A DNA stretch of 64,000 bases from Tetramitus jugosus (Eukaryota; Heterolobosea; Eutetramitea; Acrasida; Vahlkampfiidae), in contig OW569366.1 of the NCBI GenBank assembly GCA_937625935.1, positions 310,001-374,000 on the forward strand. The letters run 5' to 3'. The notes under the pieces are model-generated. The model searched no databases and was not told the origin of the DNA. It worked only from the letters and a program-made list of their open reading frames with translations. Positions 10,032 through 19,614 of the stretch are shown here, one piece after another; positions within the stretch are counted from its first letter, which is position 1, and every line of letters begins with the position of its first letter. The position numbers and the translations under genes were made by a program.

Positions 10032-11792
10032 TTAGCAAAAGTTCTCTAATTTATATTCTGTTTCGGTGCAGCCAAAATCCTGCAACTCTGTAAATTGAGC
10101 AATCTTCACTTTGATGTGCTCTGGCAACCAAAGCCTCAAGGCTCTGCTATCCCTCGTACTTAGGTCATCTGTTCTAATAATCAATTTTTGAAGTCTAGTT
10201 TGACCAAAGCAAGATGGGTCGAGACGAAGAATCTTCTTCATTGTGTGTCTCATCTCATCTCCACAAGTCAACTTTCGAAGACTTGTGTTCCTAAGTAGCA
10301 ATCGAACATCCTCAACTACCCAACCAGATATATCCAATTCTCTAATGGTTTGATTATGCTCTAGTGCATCCAAACCATATGAAATGGGATAACCAATAAA
10401 ACAGGCACAAGAAGCACACAATTCTTGAATTGATGTGCTTGTCAATACCAACTTCAACGTGTCATTGTTCAGATTCACAAACCGCAATGACAAACGTTGT
10501 AAAGTACAATTCCTAGACAATAATCTGTATGCATCCATCGATAAACTCATTCCCTCGAGTGACAATGAAGTCAAACTGGGATGAGAACACACATCTTCCA
10601 CTGTCGACGCACTCAAATGTTTCATGTAATCTAAATCCAAACACTTCAATGAAGGAATACTCATGAAGTATGAAACCACTTGATCACTAGCCCCTGTTCC
10701 ACTCAGATCCACGCGCTCAATCGCAGACAAACCTCTCATGGCTTCATCACCACCATTCATATCTAACTGACTGAGATCAATCGACCTCAAGCACAAACTT
10801 TTCAAGTTTTTAAAACGATTCACAATGCACACAATCGAACGACTGGTGACTAATGGTGCCGAGTGAATGTAGATTGACTTTAGATGATCAATCGCATTTC
10901 TTACGACTGCAACTCCCATCATTGAGCGTTCCCTTTGTGAACTACACTCTCTCTTATTGTTCATCATTTGATCAATCCACGAAATGATAAATGAATCTGA
11001 TTGCAAGAATGCAATGCTCTCTAAATTAGAATTATTGGACAATAGATGAATGATTCGCCTAGTCATCAGTCCTTTTCTGTATGAATCATTCTCGTGATTG
11101 TCATCACTGCCATTAATATGACCACCACTACTCGTATTGGTTCCTAGATGAGTAGTAGCTTGCTCAGATGATGAACAGGCAGAAGATGGAGATGGCAGAG
11201 CCGTAGGGCTTTGAAAACTCACGACATCGCGAGTATTGCTCACAGCAGCTGCAGAGGTAGTGATCGTAGCTTGTGTAAGGTTTCCATCATTGCCACTCAA
11301 ATGACAATCAAAAGCTACACTACGGCAATTTTTTAGCGCGAAAACAACCCGCCACTTTTCCCCGTCAGTAAAAACGGTGCCACCAAACAACAAGTGCCTC
11401 GTAAGCAAATGGACCCTTCTCATGGGATCACTCCTAAAATATCCAATCTCAATGTGGTTCTTTGAGAATTGTTGAGTAATGGAATAAGGATACCAATGGT
11501 CATATTTTTCTGCATCCTTTGCTTGCATAGCAGCCATGTCATAACGACACGACTTGTTGCTGCACTTGTGATCCGCATGTTCATTTTTGTAATTGAAATG
11601 AGAAACAAAGTCAAAAATGTGTAAAATGACAGAGTGAGGCAAACAACTATATTCTGCCTTGAAACTGTTGAATGGAAGAATCGAACAAGTCAGTTTTGTT
11701 CTTTTCCAGTTCAAAATTGACTCTGTTGTGGCTATTGTAGTTGATTCATCATTGTTGTAGCTCTCATAAAAAACTTTGGATGTGCGCTTCAT
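10032..11792 (-). CDS. Leucine-rich repeat protein with F-box-like N-terminus
   Basis: One exon of 586 residues. Near residue 50 the stretch LPHSVILHIFDFVSHF looks like the first helix of an F-box, although the rest of that fold is not clear. A Ser/Thr/Asn-rich insertion spans about residues 180-240. From about 250 to 560 there are LRRs of the RNI type (for example LKSLCLRSIDLSQLD, LKCLDLDYMKHLSAS, LTSLSLEGMSLSMDA, LQRLSLRFVNLNND). If the F-box is real, the protein would be a substrate receptor of an SCF ubiquitin ligase; this class is much expanded in Naegleria-like genomes. I do not recognise a specific orthologue. Confidence 0.75.
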   Translation of the reverse strand: MKRTSKVFYESYNNDESTTIATTESILNWKRTKLTCSILPFNSFKAEYSCLPHSVILHIFDFVSHFNYKNEHADHKCSNKSCRYDMAAMQAKDAEKYDHWYPYSITQQFSKNHIEIGYFRSDPMRRVHLLTRHLLFGGTVFTDGEKWRVVFALKNCRSVAFDCHLSGNDGNLTQATITTSAAAVSNTRDVVSFQSPTALPSPSSACSSSEQATTHLGTNTSSGGHINGSDDNHENDSYRKGLMTRRIIHLLSNNSNLESIAFLQSDSFIISWIDQMMNNKRECSSQRERSMMGVAVVRNAIDHLKSIYIHSAPLVTSRSIVCIVNRFKNLKSLCLRSIDLSQLDMNGGDEAMRGLSAIERVDLSGTGASDQVVSYFMSIPSLKCLDLDYMKHLSASTVEDVCSHPSLTSLSLEGMSLSMDAYRLLSRNCTLQRLSLRFVNLNNDTLKLVLTSTSIQELCASCACFIGYPISYGLDALEHNQTIRELDISGWVVEDVRLLLRNTSLRKLTCGDEMRHTMKKILRLDPSCFGQTRLQKLIIRTDDLSTRDSRALRLWLPEHIKVKIAQFTELQDFGCTETEYKLENFC

Positions 11793-12241
11793 AAGTTGTA
11801 GTGTGTTTTTTTGGTGGTGTTGTGGTCGTTACTGGTGGTGATGGATTGGAAGGTCGTGTTGGGAGAAAACACAGAGTTGTTGACGCGTCAGTGTGACGTT
11901 GCTTGAAGTGTTTTGGTTTTTTATCTCACACTCTTTTCTGAACAGTGCAATCAAGAAGGAGTGCATGCAATGTGGTCCAATGACAACAAGTCAGGGATAA
12001 TGTGCGATATTCAAGTTGATCATAGAACCGGGCTTTACTCAGTTTGGGCTTTGATTTGATGAAAGATGATTGTCCGGTAGTCCTCGCTCGAGGCGTGATT
12101 TACAGTAAAAAGGAAGAAGAAACGTACATACCGTGTGGGCTTGTCAAATGTAAGCAATGCTGTGAGCTAAGTGTGAGGATCAAAGGGACAAAATCTTGTG
12201 TGCTTGTTGTTTCAGCAGCATCTTGAACCTCTAAACTTGAA
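11793..12241. other. Intergenic region upstream of the LRR gene
   Basis: This contains the promoter of the minus-strand LRR gene and possibly upstream exons of a small plus-strand gene. Open frames are short; one at 12044..12226 (from a TTG, first ATG at 12059) contains Cys-X2-Cys-Cys and a potential splice donor (GTAAGC at 12151), but I cannot assemble a convincing exon chain. Confidence 0.3.
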
Positions 12242-12600
12242 ATGAGTGAACAGAAATCGAATTCTTGCTTGATGAGAAAGGTGAGTGGTGGATTGGGACT
12301 AGCTAGTACTACTACTGCCCAATATTGGTACTTTTGACACAAGATTCTTGAATTGTCTTGCTTGTATAATATAAACTTGCTTCTATATCTTTACTTTGTC
12401 TTTATGGTCTTGTTCCGGCAGGCGAGAATAGTGTGTGTGCGGCGCACAGCACATTGTCAATGGATCCATTGTGTGGCAGGTCTGTGTTCCAGGAGAGAGA
12501 CAAAGAAGCTCTTGCGAATACGAACAAAACATCATTGGACACCAGGGAGTACTCTCGTAGTAGCACGTCAATGGAAGAGAAAACGGAGAGATTCATCTAA
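12242..12600 (+). CDS. Possible small gene with one intron, product unknown
   Basis: The clearest part is a frame running to a TAA at 12598..12600, hydrophilic and Ser/Thr/Glu-rich (ends EEKTERFI). A canonical donor GTGAGT at 12281 and acceptors at 12421 (TTCCGGCAG) or 12426 could join it to an upstream exon. One in-frame model starts at ATG 12242 and gives 70 residues; an alternative uses an acceptor at 12253 and an exon in another frame, reading IEFLLDEKGENS across the junction. I cannot decide between them, and the gene may extend further upstream. The stop overlaps the stop of the SR gene on the other strand. There is no recognisable domain. Confidence 0.28.
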
Positions 12601-13667
12601 TCTCGAGGCTCTTGTAAATCGTTGGATGGTCTGTCATTGTTACGAACAGGGGATGCACCACGTGGACTGTTGGTTCTATTGCCTGGAGATCTGGCAGGGG
12701 AGTGGTAACGTGGAGATGCATTCGATGGTGATCTTCTTGGACTCTTGCTGCTTGGTCTTCTTCTAACTGGTGATGCACCACGGCCTCTCTTTGGAGATGG
12801 ACTTCTTCTTCTTCTCCTTGGGCTGTTATCTCTGTAGGAGCGGCGATAACCTGGTGAGGGAGAACGAGGAGAAGGGGATCTTCTTCTTCGTTTGTTGTCT
12901 CTTCTTGGAGAGGGTGAATAGGATCTGCGAGGTGACACTGGACTGCGAGAACCAGGAGAATACGATCGACGTCTACCACCACCTCTATAACCATAAGGTG
13001 AGTGTCTTCTTCTTCGTGGAGGAGATCGTGATCTTCTGCCTCTGCGGCCACCACTACCACTACCAGACTTGACTCTCATTTCAATTGGAGTCTTACGCTT
13101 ACCACGTGCCATTGTCACAGTGATGCGCTTATTGTCCACTTCTTGACCATCCATTGCCTTAATGGCATCATCTGCTTCATCTCTCTTTGCAAATTCAATG
13201 TAGGCAAAACACTTTGGTTCACCATTGAAATAGTTTCTTGGCATGTACACGTCCTTCAACTCTCCATACTTTTCAAACAATTTTTGCAACTCTGCCTCTC
13301 TAGATTCATGTTCGACAATAAAAGATATCGTGTGTGAGTCAAAAAAAAAACTCAAAAAAAAAATTCACAAAAACAGAAGGGAGGTAGATGGTTACCTGAT
13401 GTGAGCTGGCAAGTTGCCAACATAGATACTGATTTGACTTTCGTCCTTGTTGTATATTGGTTTCTTGTTGAATGGTCTGTCGTCTCTACCACCACGATCA
13501 TTTCTATCATTTCTATCATTTCTATCATTTCTGTTGTGTCTATCGTTTCTATCGTTTCTGTCCTCATTTCGATCATTTCTGTCGTTGCTTCTGCTTGCTG
13601 GTGGAGGGCTTCTTCCACGCGCTGGCGAGTGGCCCATGGGTGATTGTGGTGATGGACTGCGAGGCAT
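12597..13667 (-). CDS. SR-type splicing factor, one RRM and RS domain (SCL/SRSF10-like)
   Basis: Two exons, 13667..13396 and 13299..12597, give 324 residues; the 96-base intron (donor GTAACC) splits the RRM after NLPAHI and its removal restores AHIREAELQKLFEKYG. Order: a short Ser/Pro/Arg head, an Arg-Asn-Asp repeat tract, one RRM at about residues 65-145 with RNP2 IYVGNL and RNP1 KCFAYIEF, then KRKTPIEMR and an RS/RSP-rich tail. The KTP-x-x-MR end of the RRM and the DVYMPRNYFNGEP loop fit plant SCL30/33 and animal SRSF10. Such proteins bind exonic enhancers and help spliceosome assembly, regulated by phosphorylation of the RS domain. An upstream in-frame ATG at 13763 would add a Lys-rich tract; I prefer MPRSPSP at 13667. 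Confidence 0.92.
13500..13583. repeat. TCTATCATT-type minisatellite inside the SR gene
   Basis: Tandem 9-base units (tctatcatt and variants) encode Arg-Asn-Asp repeats in the N-terminal part of the SR protein. All units keep the frame, so the array is part of the coding sequence and is expected to vary in length between strains. Confidence 0.8.
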
Positions 13668-13961
13668 TGTCGTTGACAAAAAAAAATGGAGTGTGAGCTG
13701 TTTTTTTGTTTTCGGTTTTTTTTCTCGTTCATGAAACGATCGAGAGTTTTTTTGAAACTTCAACCGCGAAAACTATGGTGGCTGAACGGCAATCTCTGTG
13801 TGAAATTTACGAATAGTTATCGATTTTATTTTTATCTTTCAATTTTACTCTTTGTACAAAAAATTGGTGGTCATTGTTGGTGATCTGGTGGTTTCCGATT
13901 TTCTCTTCTTTGTCATCACTGGAGAGTTAGTGAGTTTTGGCAAGATGATCTCTTGCTGGTT

Positions 13962-14351
13962 TCAATCGAGACTCCTTCTTTCTGATCGACGATCTACGCT
14001 TGGCCGAATGAGTCTATTCCTCTTGCTTTGCTTGCCCTGGGCTGCACGAACAGTTCGCAAATGAGACAATATTCCATTGTTCAAATCGTGATCGTGACTC
14101 CATAATTGCTCTTCGACTTCTCCATTCTTGACAAAGAATTCCAAATCAGAGAAATCCATCAGATCTGGCATCATGAATGCAACCATCTTTTCGAGTAGTA
14201 AAAGGTACCACTCCCACAGACTCACTACCCATTGTTTGGCAGTGTTGAATTGCAAGAGTACGATTGTGACCAACAGGACTGGATAGGAGAGACCATGATG
14301 GTGGTTTTTGTTGTGGAACAATGGTGAAAAACTTGGCTTTGGCGAGATCAT
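13962..14351 (-). CDS. Small hypothetical membrane protein
   Basis: A 129-residue frame from ATG 14351 to TGA. It has a His-rich N-terminus, one clear hydrophobic stretch (YPVLLVTIVLLQF, about residues 23-36) followed by a second weaker one (WVVSLWEWYLLLL), and a basic C-terminal third (GKQSKRNRLIRPS). Amino-acid usage is protein-like, but I do not recognise a family and there is no supporting neighbour. It could instead be a chance frame in the promoter of the SR gene. Confidence 0.4.
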   Translation of the reverse strand: MISPKPSFSPLFHNKNHHHGLSYPVLLVTIVLLQFNTAKQWVVSLWEWYLLLLEKMVAFMMPDLMDFSDLEFFVKNGEVEEQLWSHDHDLNNGILSHLRTVRAAQGKQSKRNRLIRPSVDRRSERRSLD

Positions 14352-14803
14352 GGTATTATTGTGGTTAGTCTTAATCGAACAGTATTAGTTAGCTACAGTG
14401 GCTTTTCTTTGTTTTTGAAGAAGCTAGCACTGCTATCACAGGGTGTGGATGTGCATAAGTGCGTGAGAACCTTAAATCTCCATATTTTCCGGGAGAATTT
14501 ACGGGAGATTCTTTGTAGTTCAGATAACGAAACACGCTCAAATTTCTCATCCGATAAAAATTCACACGCAGGTTTCCGCGAATACCTAATATTTGATCCG
14601 ATACTCCGATTTCTTTAGGTATTTTTACAATAACACCGACGAAAAAACTAAAAAAAACACGAAAAAATAAAAAGTCAGCACAATCGAAACACACGATCGT
14701 TGTAGCGGAACTGCAGAAAAGCCCATTCACACATCATCACATCAATTTTCTTCATCATCACACAAACATCACATCTTATCATTATTTCCCTGATGCAATA
14801 AAA
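14352..14803. promoter_or_regulatory. Intergenic region upstream of the F-box-like gene
   Basis: It shows no convincing coding frame; a 113-codon frame on the minus strand begins only with GTG and is Phe-rich as expected of T-rich noncoding DNA. The string TTTACGGGAGA occurs at about 14508..14518 and recurs just upstream of the 7TM gene near 63373. The last 80 bases before the ATG are a CAT/CAA-rich leader. Confidence 0.3.
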
Positions 14804-15940
14804 ATGATGAGCAACGATTTCTCATCTCTCTCCGTCACAATCAAACAACACGATAATCATGACGATGATCAACATGTCAATCATCATGATCAAAAACAAT
14901 CTCTACCAGGATCCAACAACACCAACATGACATCATCGTTGTCGTCACTCTCGATTCAACAACCAAAAACTCCCTTCTCTGCTGCTTCTAAATCGCCCTA
15001 TTTTCCATCAGCTTTCATGTTTAGTGATCACATTTTATGGACTGATATTTTGCTTCATATTGCTCAGTATCATGTGTGCACACTGGGTGATGTGTATTGT
15101 GTTTGGAGTCGTGTGTCTCGTGATTTGTACGATCGTGTTCATCGCTTCACATTCGAACAGGATCGCACTGATTTGAGCATTGAACGCCTCTTTGGCAACA
15201 TTTGTAAAGTCAAGTGTCGGATGCCAGGTGAAGCCCGACGTCGGTCTTCTTCCGCTTCTACGGCAAATGGAATTACTCCGATTTCGAAAGGCAACGTTCC
15301 TTTGCCGCGTGTCGTGGTAAGAAAGCACTCTTCGTCAAAACTTCCCCTGTCGAACAGTGAGGTCAATCTCGTGAGGGAGCACGATGTATTCCATTTTTAT
15401 TTGAAACATCATTTTTTCACGAGGGTCTCTCATTACCCCAACGACGTATCGCGACCCATCTCACGATACAATAGTTCGTACTATTGTGTGATGCGCGATT
15501 TGGACTTTGTATTCAAGACAGATGACGTCGAACAGAGCTTTTTAAGCTTTTTTAAGCAAAAGCAATCACAACAGAATGATATTTATGAAGAAATATTGTT
15601 GCGAGTTCACTTTCATGTTTACTCTGATTTTACGTTTGGTCCATTGCAAAGGGCTGATTTTTCAAAGCTCTATCTGCTGTTGGAGGAGGAAGATGGGAGG
15701 CGAACAGAGCACTCACTGCCTTTTTATGCATCAAAGTTTGCCATTTTTGATCTGACGACAATGATTCGAGGCACATTGACCTATCAGCTCAATGTCGATC
15801 TCATACCCTATCTGGACAAGCCAAATTCCATTCAAGTTGTGTTTGAGTATGGACAAGAGGGTTATTCCAGAGTCACTCTGTTTCGAAATGATCCCGAAAC
15901 AATGCGCAAGTTGTCTCTGAACCTAATGTACAAAATTTGA
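14804..15940 (+). CDS. Hypothetical protein with F-box-like motif
   Basis: One exon of 378 residues. The first 60 residues are Asp/His/Gln/Ser-rich. Around residues 70-110 the sequence (LWTDILLHIAQYHVCTLGDVYCVWSRV then SRDLYDRV) has the spacing of an F-box: a hydrophobic first helix, then a V/CxxVSRxLY element. The remaining 250 residues are globular, rich in Phe and Tyr, with no motif that I know. It may be a substrate adaptor of an SCF complex, but that rests on the weak F-box alone. The RCC1-repeat gene follows 90 bases downstream on the same strand. Confidence 0.75.
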   Translation: MMSNDFSSLSVTIKQHDNHDDDQHVNHHDQKQSLPGSNNTNMTSSLSSLSIQQPKTPFSAASKSPYFPSAFMFSDHILWTDILLHIAQYHVCTLGDVYCVWSRVSRDLYDRVHRFTFEQDRTDLSIERLFGNICKVKCRMPGEARRRSSSASTANGITPISKGNVPLPRVVVRKHSSSKLPLSNSEVNLVREHDVFHFYLKHHFFTRVSHYPNDVSRPISRYNSSYYCVMRDLDFVFKTDDVEQSFLSFFKQKQSQQNDIYEEILLRVHFHVYSDFTFGPLQRADFSKLYLLLEEEDGRRTEHSLPFYASKFAIFDLTTMIRGTLTYQLNVDLIPYLDKPNSIQVVFEYGQEGYSRVTLFRNDPETMRKLSLNLMYKI

Positions 15941-16030
15941 ATCGATTCGTGTAAAAAAATCAAAACAAACACATACCCTTGCAGTCAACTCTAATCTTGT
16001 TCCAAGTCAAAAGAAGTTTCCTGTGACATA

Positions 16031-17460
16031 ATGTCAGGATCGTCGCAACAGAGCAAGATTGAAAGAATTTTGAATATTTATGGTGTGGGATACTCTACTT
16101 CTTGTCAGACTGGAGTCAATCGTTCCTATTATGAACAGACAGACCCGGGACACGTGAGCGAGTATCTCCTGATTAGTTCAAAAACTGGAGCAATGATGGT
16201 CAAGACATTTACCCATGTGGTTCAATATGGTTCGATCGGAGAGCAATTTGCATCTGATAATGAGTTTTTTGCACTGGATGAATATGTAGTTCAAGTGTCA
16301 TGCGGTTTGAAGCATTCACTGTTTGTGACCAACCATCGGCGTGTGTTTTGTTGTGGGGATAATTCGAAGGGTTGTTGTGCGCTGGATCAAGCAATTTCCA
16401 AGGTGGAACAGGTGACCTTGATACCAGAGTTGTCTGATTGTAATATTGTTGAGACTAAATGTGGAATCGTCATTCATTTTTCATTAGCGAAGGGTATGAG
16501 AGTGTGTATGCTGCCGGGCACAACAAATTGAATGAATGCGGATTACCTAAGAGTACTACGTTGTACAATATATATGGTGTGAGGAAGTTGGGAGATATAG
16601 AAGGCAAGAGGTTAAAGTATGTTGCTCCTGGTGGATTTTACACTGTGTTTGTGACAGTTGATAATTGTGTTTATGTTTCTGGGTGTCTGGGTCAAGGTCA
16701 TGAGAGCAAAAGTGCTATAGTTCCGACAAAGGTAGATCATACCGATCTAAATGGATTGAAGGTGATCAAGAGTGTGGAGTGTGGTAAATGGCATACGATA
16801 GTAATTGTACAGGATGGTGCAGCTTACGCCTGGGGATCTAACATTCATGGCCAATGTGGTTTGAACTCAACATCGGACCAACGAATAGGGAGTCGCACTT
16901 TGGTGTCCGGTATACCCGAATATGAAAAAGTTGCCGAGGTAAGGTGCGGGAGTTACTTTACAGTATTTCGGTCTGAGTCAAACCGGTTTTATGGTTGTGG
17001 AGAGAATTTCCATGGTGCTCTGGGACTTTTGCATTACAGCTACCCCACTGTAGCTCAGATTCCTCTTTCAATTGGAACTGTTCTCAATTTCAGCTGTGGA
17101 GTGGATCTTTCTGTGTTACTACAAAGGAGGGAGGAGTCTATGTATTCGGGGGTAGGAGGTTAGTAGCGATTTTTATTATGTTTCAAATTTGCTCTTACCT
17201 CAATGTAACTCTCTTTGATATTTTAGATCAGCGCCATATTTAGGGAATTCTCAGAGTAAGTTGGAATATGAAATATGTTTGCCCTGGAAGCTTTCTCAGG
17301 ATACTTCTCACTGTGAACTCCATACAACCTGTTCCAAAGTCGGTACCACACATTCCTGTACAGTGTTCCAGCGGTGCATTCAATCTTTTTTAGCCGGTTA
17401 TTCGCTACTCAGCGAAAGAGACTTCTGTGCGATGTCGCTATTGTCACCAATATCTCCTAA
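16031..17460 (+). pseudogene. RCC1-repeat protein gene with several frameshifts
   Basis: The first frame (16031..16465) and a second (about 16466..17115) together encode RCC1 blades: CGLKHSLFVTNHRRVFCCGDN, then after the shift RHSFFISEGYESVYAAGHN, CGKWHTIVIVQDGAAYAWGSN and CGSYFTVF...FYGCGEN. The shift at 16463..16467 falls inside a CGxxHS motif, so an intron cannot explain it; one base appears missing. A second missing base near 17116 is needed to pass into TTKEGGVYVFG. An intron of about 75 bases (donor GTAGGA after 17151, acceptor near 17226) and perhaps a second follow, and a six-T run at 17386..17391 causes another break before the last frame ends at 17460. RCC1 propellers act as guanine-exchange or ubiquitin-ligase modules; here either the gene is decaying or the assembly has indels. 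Confidence 0.6.
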
Positions 17461-17524
17461 TATGCTGAGAACTTTAGAATTACTCGAAGCTGTTGCGTTG
17501 TAACTTATGGGAGAAATGTTGTGG

Positions 17525-19168
17525 TTATCTGTAACCTGCAACAAATATTTCGGACTCCATCTTTAACTGGCGCTTCATTCTCATCTGTTCGCTGTCTTCC
17601 TGCAACCTACGGCACTCACCTTCCTCATGTGACCAATTTTTTCTTCCTGCTAGTTGATCAATTCTCCTCAACAAATTCGAATAGTCAAGTGGTCGGCGCT
17701 CTGGAAACTCCTTCATCAGGTCTGAGTGTTCTTTAACAATCTGGCGCATAGCATTAAAGTAGATTGTCCTTCCATTTCTCGCTGCCAAATCATTGTGGGC
17801 TTGCACTTGAACAATACTCTCTATACTGGGATTACTTTGGTTCAAGCGATTCATAAGATGCTGTGTATCAAAGGAGTTTGCACTGCCATTTCTCGCTTGC
17901 AGATTATAGTCAGCTTTCACTTGAACAACTCCATCATTCCAGGAGTTGGTTCTATTCAATCGATCGATACTGAAAGCACCGAGAGACTGAGTCGTTTGCA
18001 GTAGTCGTTTCTCCTCCAGTATCATTCTATTCACTGATCTTTGGGTCTCGGGCGACAATTGGCAACGAGCTGCCTCCATACTGTTCACAAGTTCCCATTT
18101 CCTCTTCTTGACTTCCTCATACTTGGAATAGTCGCTTTCTGTTGTAAAAATGAAACCTCGATTCATATTCTTCACTCCATTTGTGTTCATGAAAAGTGGT
18201 TTGTCGCTATCCCCGAGGTATATGATCTCAACCGAGGAGAAGACCGTAGTAATTTGATGCAAGTAGAACTCTACTCTCTTCACATCACTCAAGGCTTCCT
18301 GATTAAGCTTGTGAGGATAAATAGTGAGAAATCTGATCTTTTGTCGAATGCCTCGACTTGTTTGAGCAGCCCCATCCAGAAAGTTTTTCACATCTCCCTT
18401 GATAACCAGGTGAAATCCTCCTTCGGGCCAAGAGATGGATAACGCCTCAAACAACTGAATATTGGCATCACCGCAGTCGAGGACGATCCTTCTAACATGT
18501 GAAAATGGCAAACCTTCTTGATACTTGGGTTGATAAATAACGACAGGTGATTCTTGCCAAAAATCCCTCGAGAAGAGAGGATTGTTTTGCTTGTTGCTTT
18601 CTTCATTAAAAGAACATTGGATGAACTGAACATCCCCATTTTCATTATACTGATCGAATGACAGATCAATGGAAGAACAGTTATCAAAGGTAATTCCATG
18701 AACAAATCTTCGAGACTGAGCAATGAAGGAGGTTAAACTAGGGAGTCCAGAGAAATCAATATCCTTGAAGACAAGATTTTTCAAGTTGTATCCTTTGACA
18801 CGATACATGTCACAATAATTCTTGATAGCAAGCAAAATATTGGTCCCTAATCCATACTTGATAAAGCGACCACCCAGAGTCAGAGATCTATTGTTCCAAA
18901 TCTCAGGACGATACTCGATCCAACGATAAAACTGTTTGGACACAACCTTCATCCGCAACAGACCGTAGAAGCCCTCATTGTCATTGGGGACAAATGACAA
19001 GATGCGAACCCACAGCTCTTCTTCTCCACTCTCCTGGTGAGGAAGGTTCAGTTGGTCCATGCTGGTGGCTGGTGCCAAAGAAAGAGATGCCAAAAACTTT
19101 TCGATTTTATACTTGAGGGCTTGGTTTCTTTGTCTCTCTTGGAGTTGTGTTGCGTATGACAATGACAT
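17525..19168 (-). CDS. Large hypothetical protein with F-box-like N-terminus and internal duplication
   Basis: One exon of 547 residues. Residues 48-90 (GEEELWVRILSFVP...LLRMKVVSKQFYRWIEYRPEIW) fit an F-box, with the typical SKxFYRW end. The middle is a possible LRR-like or beta-rich substrate domain (LKNLVFKDIDFSGLPSLTSF). Residues 399-433 and 437-471 are a tandem duplication: both contain a RLN-x-(T/S)N core, a VQV(K/Q) strand and an ARNG turn. The C-terminus is charged and helical. Probably an SCF adaptor of a lineage-specific family; I do not recognise an orthologue. It is divergent from the E2-like gene. Confidence 0.75.
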   Translation of the reverse strand: MSLSYATQLQERQRNQALKYKIEKFLASLSLAPATSMDQLNLPHQESGEEELWVRILSFVPNDNEGFYGLLRMKVVSKQFYRWIEYRPEIWNNRSLTLGGRFIKYGLGTNILLAIKNYCDMYRVKGYNLKNLVFKDIDFSGLPSLTSFIAQSRRFVHGITFDNCSSIDLSFDQYNENGDVQFIQCSFNEESNKQNNPLFSRDFWQESPVVIYQPKYQEGLPFSHVRRIVLDCGDANIQLFEALSISWPEGGFHLVIKGDVKNFLDGAAQTSRGIRQKIRFLTIYPHKLNQEALSDVKRVEFYLHQITTVFSSVEIIYLGDSDKPLFMNTNGVKNMNRGFIFTTESDYSKYEEVKKRKWELVNSMEAARCQLSPETQRSVNRMILEEKRLLQTTQSLGAFSIDRLNRTNSWNDGVVQVKADYNLQARNGSANSFDTQHLMNRLNQSNPSIESIVQVQAHNDLAARNGRTIYFNAMRQIVKEHSDLMKEFPERRPLDYSNLLRRIDQLAGRKNWSHEEGECRRLQEDSEQMRMKRQLKMESEIFVAGYR

Positions 19169-19614
19169 TGTTGGTAATTGTACAGGCTAGGCTAGATAGT
19201 TCTTGCTTGTGTTTGTTGTTTGTATGTGAGTGAGGCAGATCATGTTGTTGATATTAGCTTAAAAGCAGAGGATGCGGGAGGCCAGGCCATTGTAAAGCGC
19301 CCTCAGGTGAAATTTTTTTGTTTGTGCAGGTGATCGGAGAAATGTTCTTCTGCCGATTGGAGGAGTTCGGTTCATCGACTGCCGGTCCTTGGTCAGATGG
19401 ATTGGGTGATGGATAGTAACATTCTCATTCATCGAAGTTGGCAATTCTAGTTTCGTGCAATTGGTTTTGATTCCACCCTCAAGTCGACCTTTGGTGCTGG
19501 CGCATGTGCTTCTCTGCACTTGCACTGCGAGTTCCTTTGAAGAATTTCATATTGGGTCCCGCACAACCAAAAACACACAACAAAAAATCAAATAGCCACA
19601 GGATTCTTATTCCG
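19169..19614. promoter_or_regulatory. Divergent promoter region between F-box-like and E2-like genes
   Basis: The two genes start outward from this 446-base spacer. The plus-strand frame stays open from ATG 19504, so up to 37 extra residues could precede the preferred start at 19615, but they look like leader sequence. I see no RNA gene. Confidence 0.4.

Noticed and set aside
17261-17503. An 80-codon Cys/Ser-rich frame at the end of the RCC1 gene
   Set aside because: It is a phase-shifted reading; the frame encoding QPVPKSVPHIPVQCSSGAFNLF fits better as a continuation of the propeller protein.
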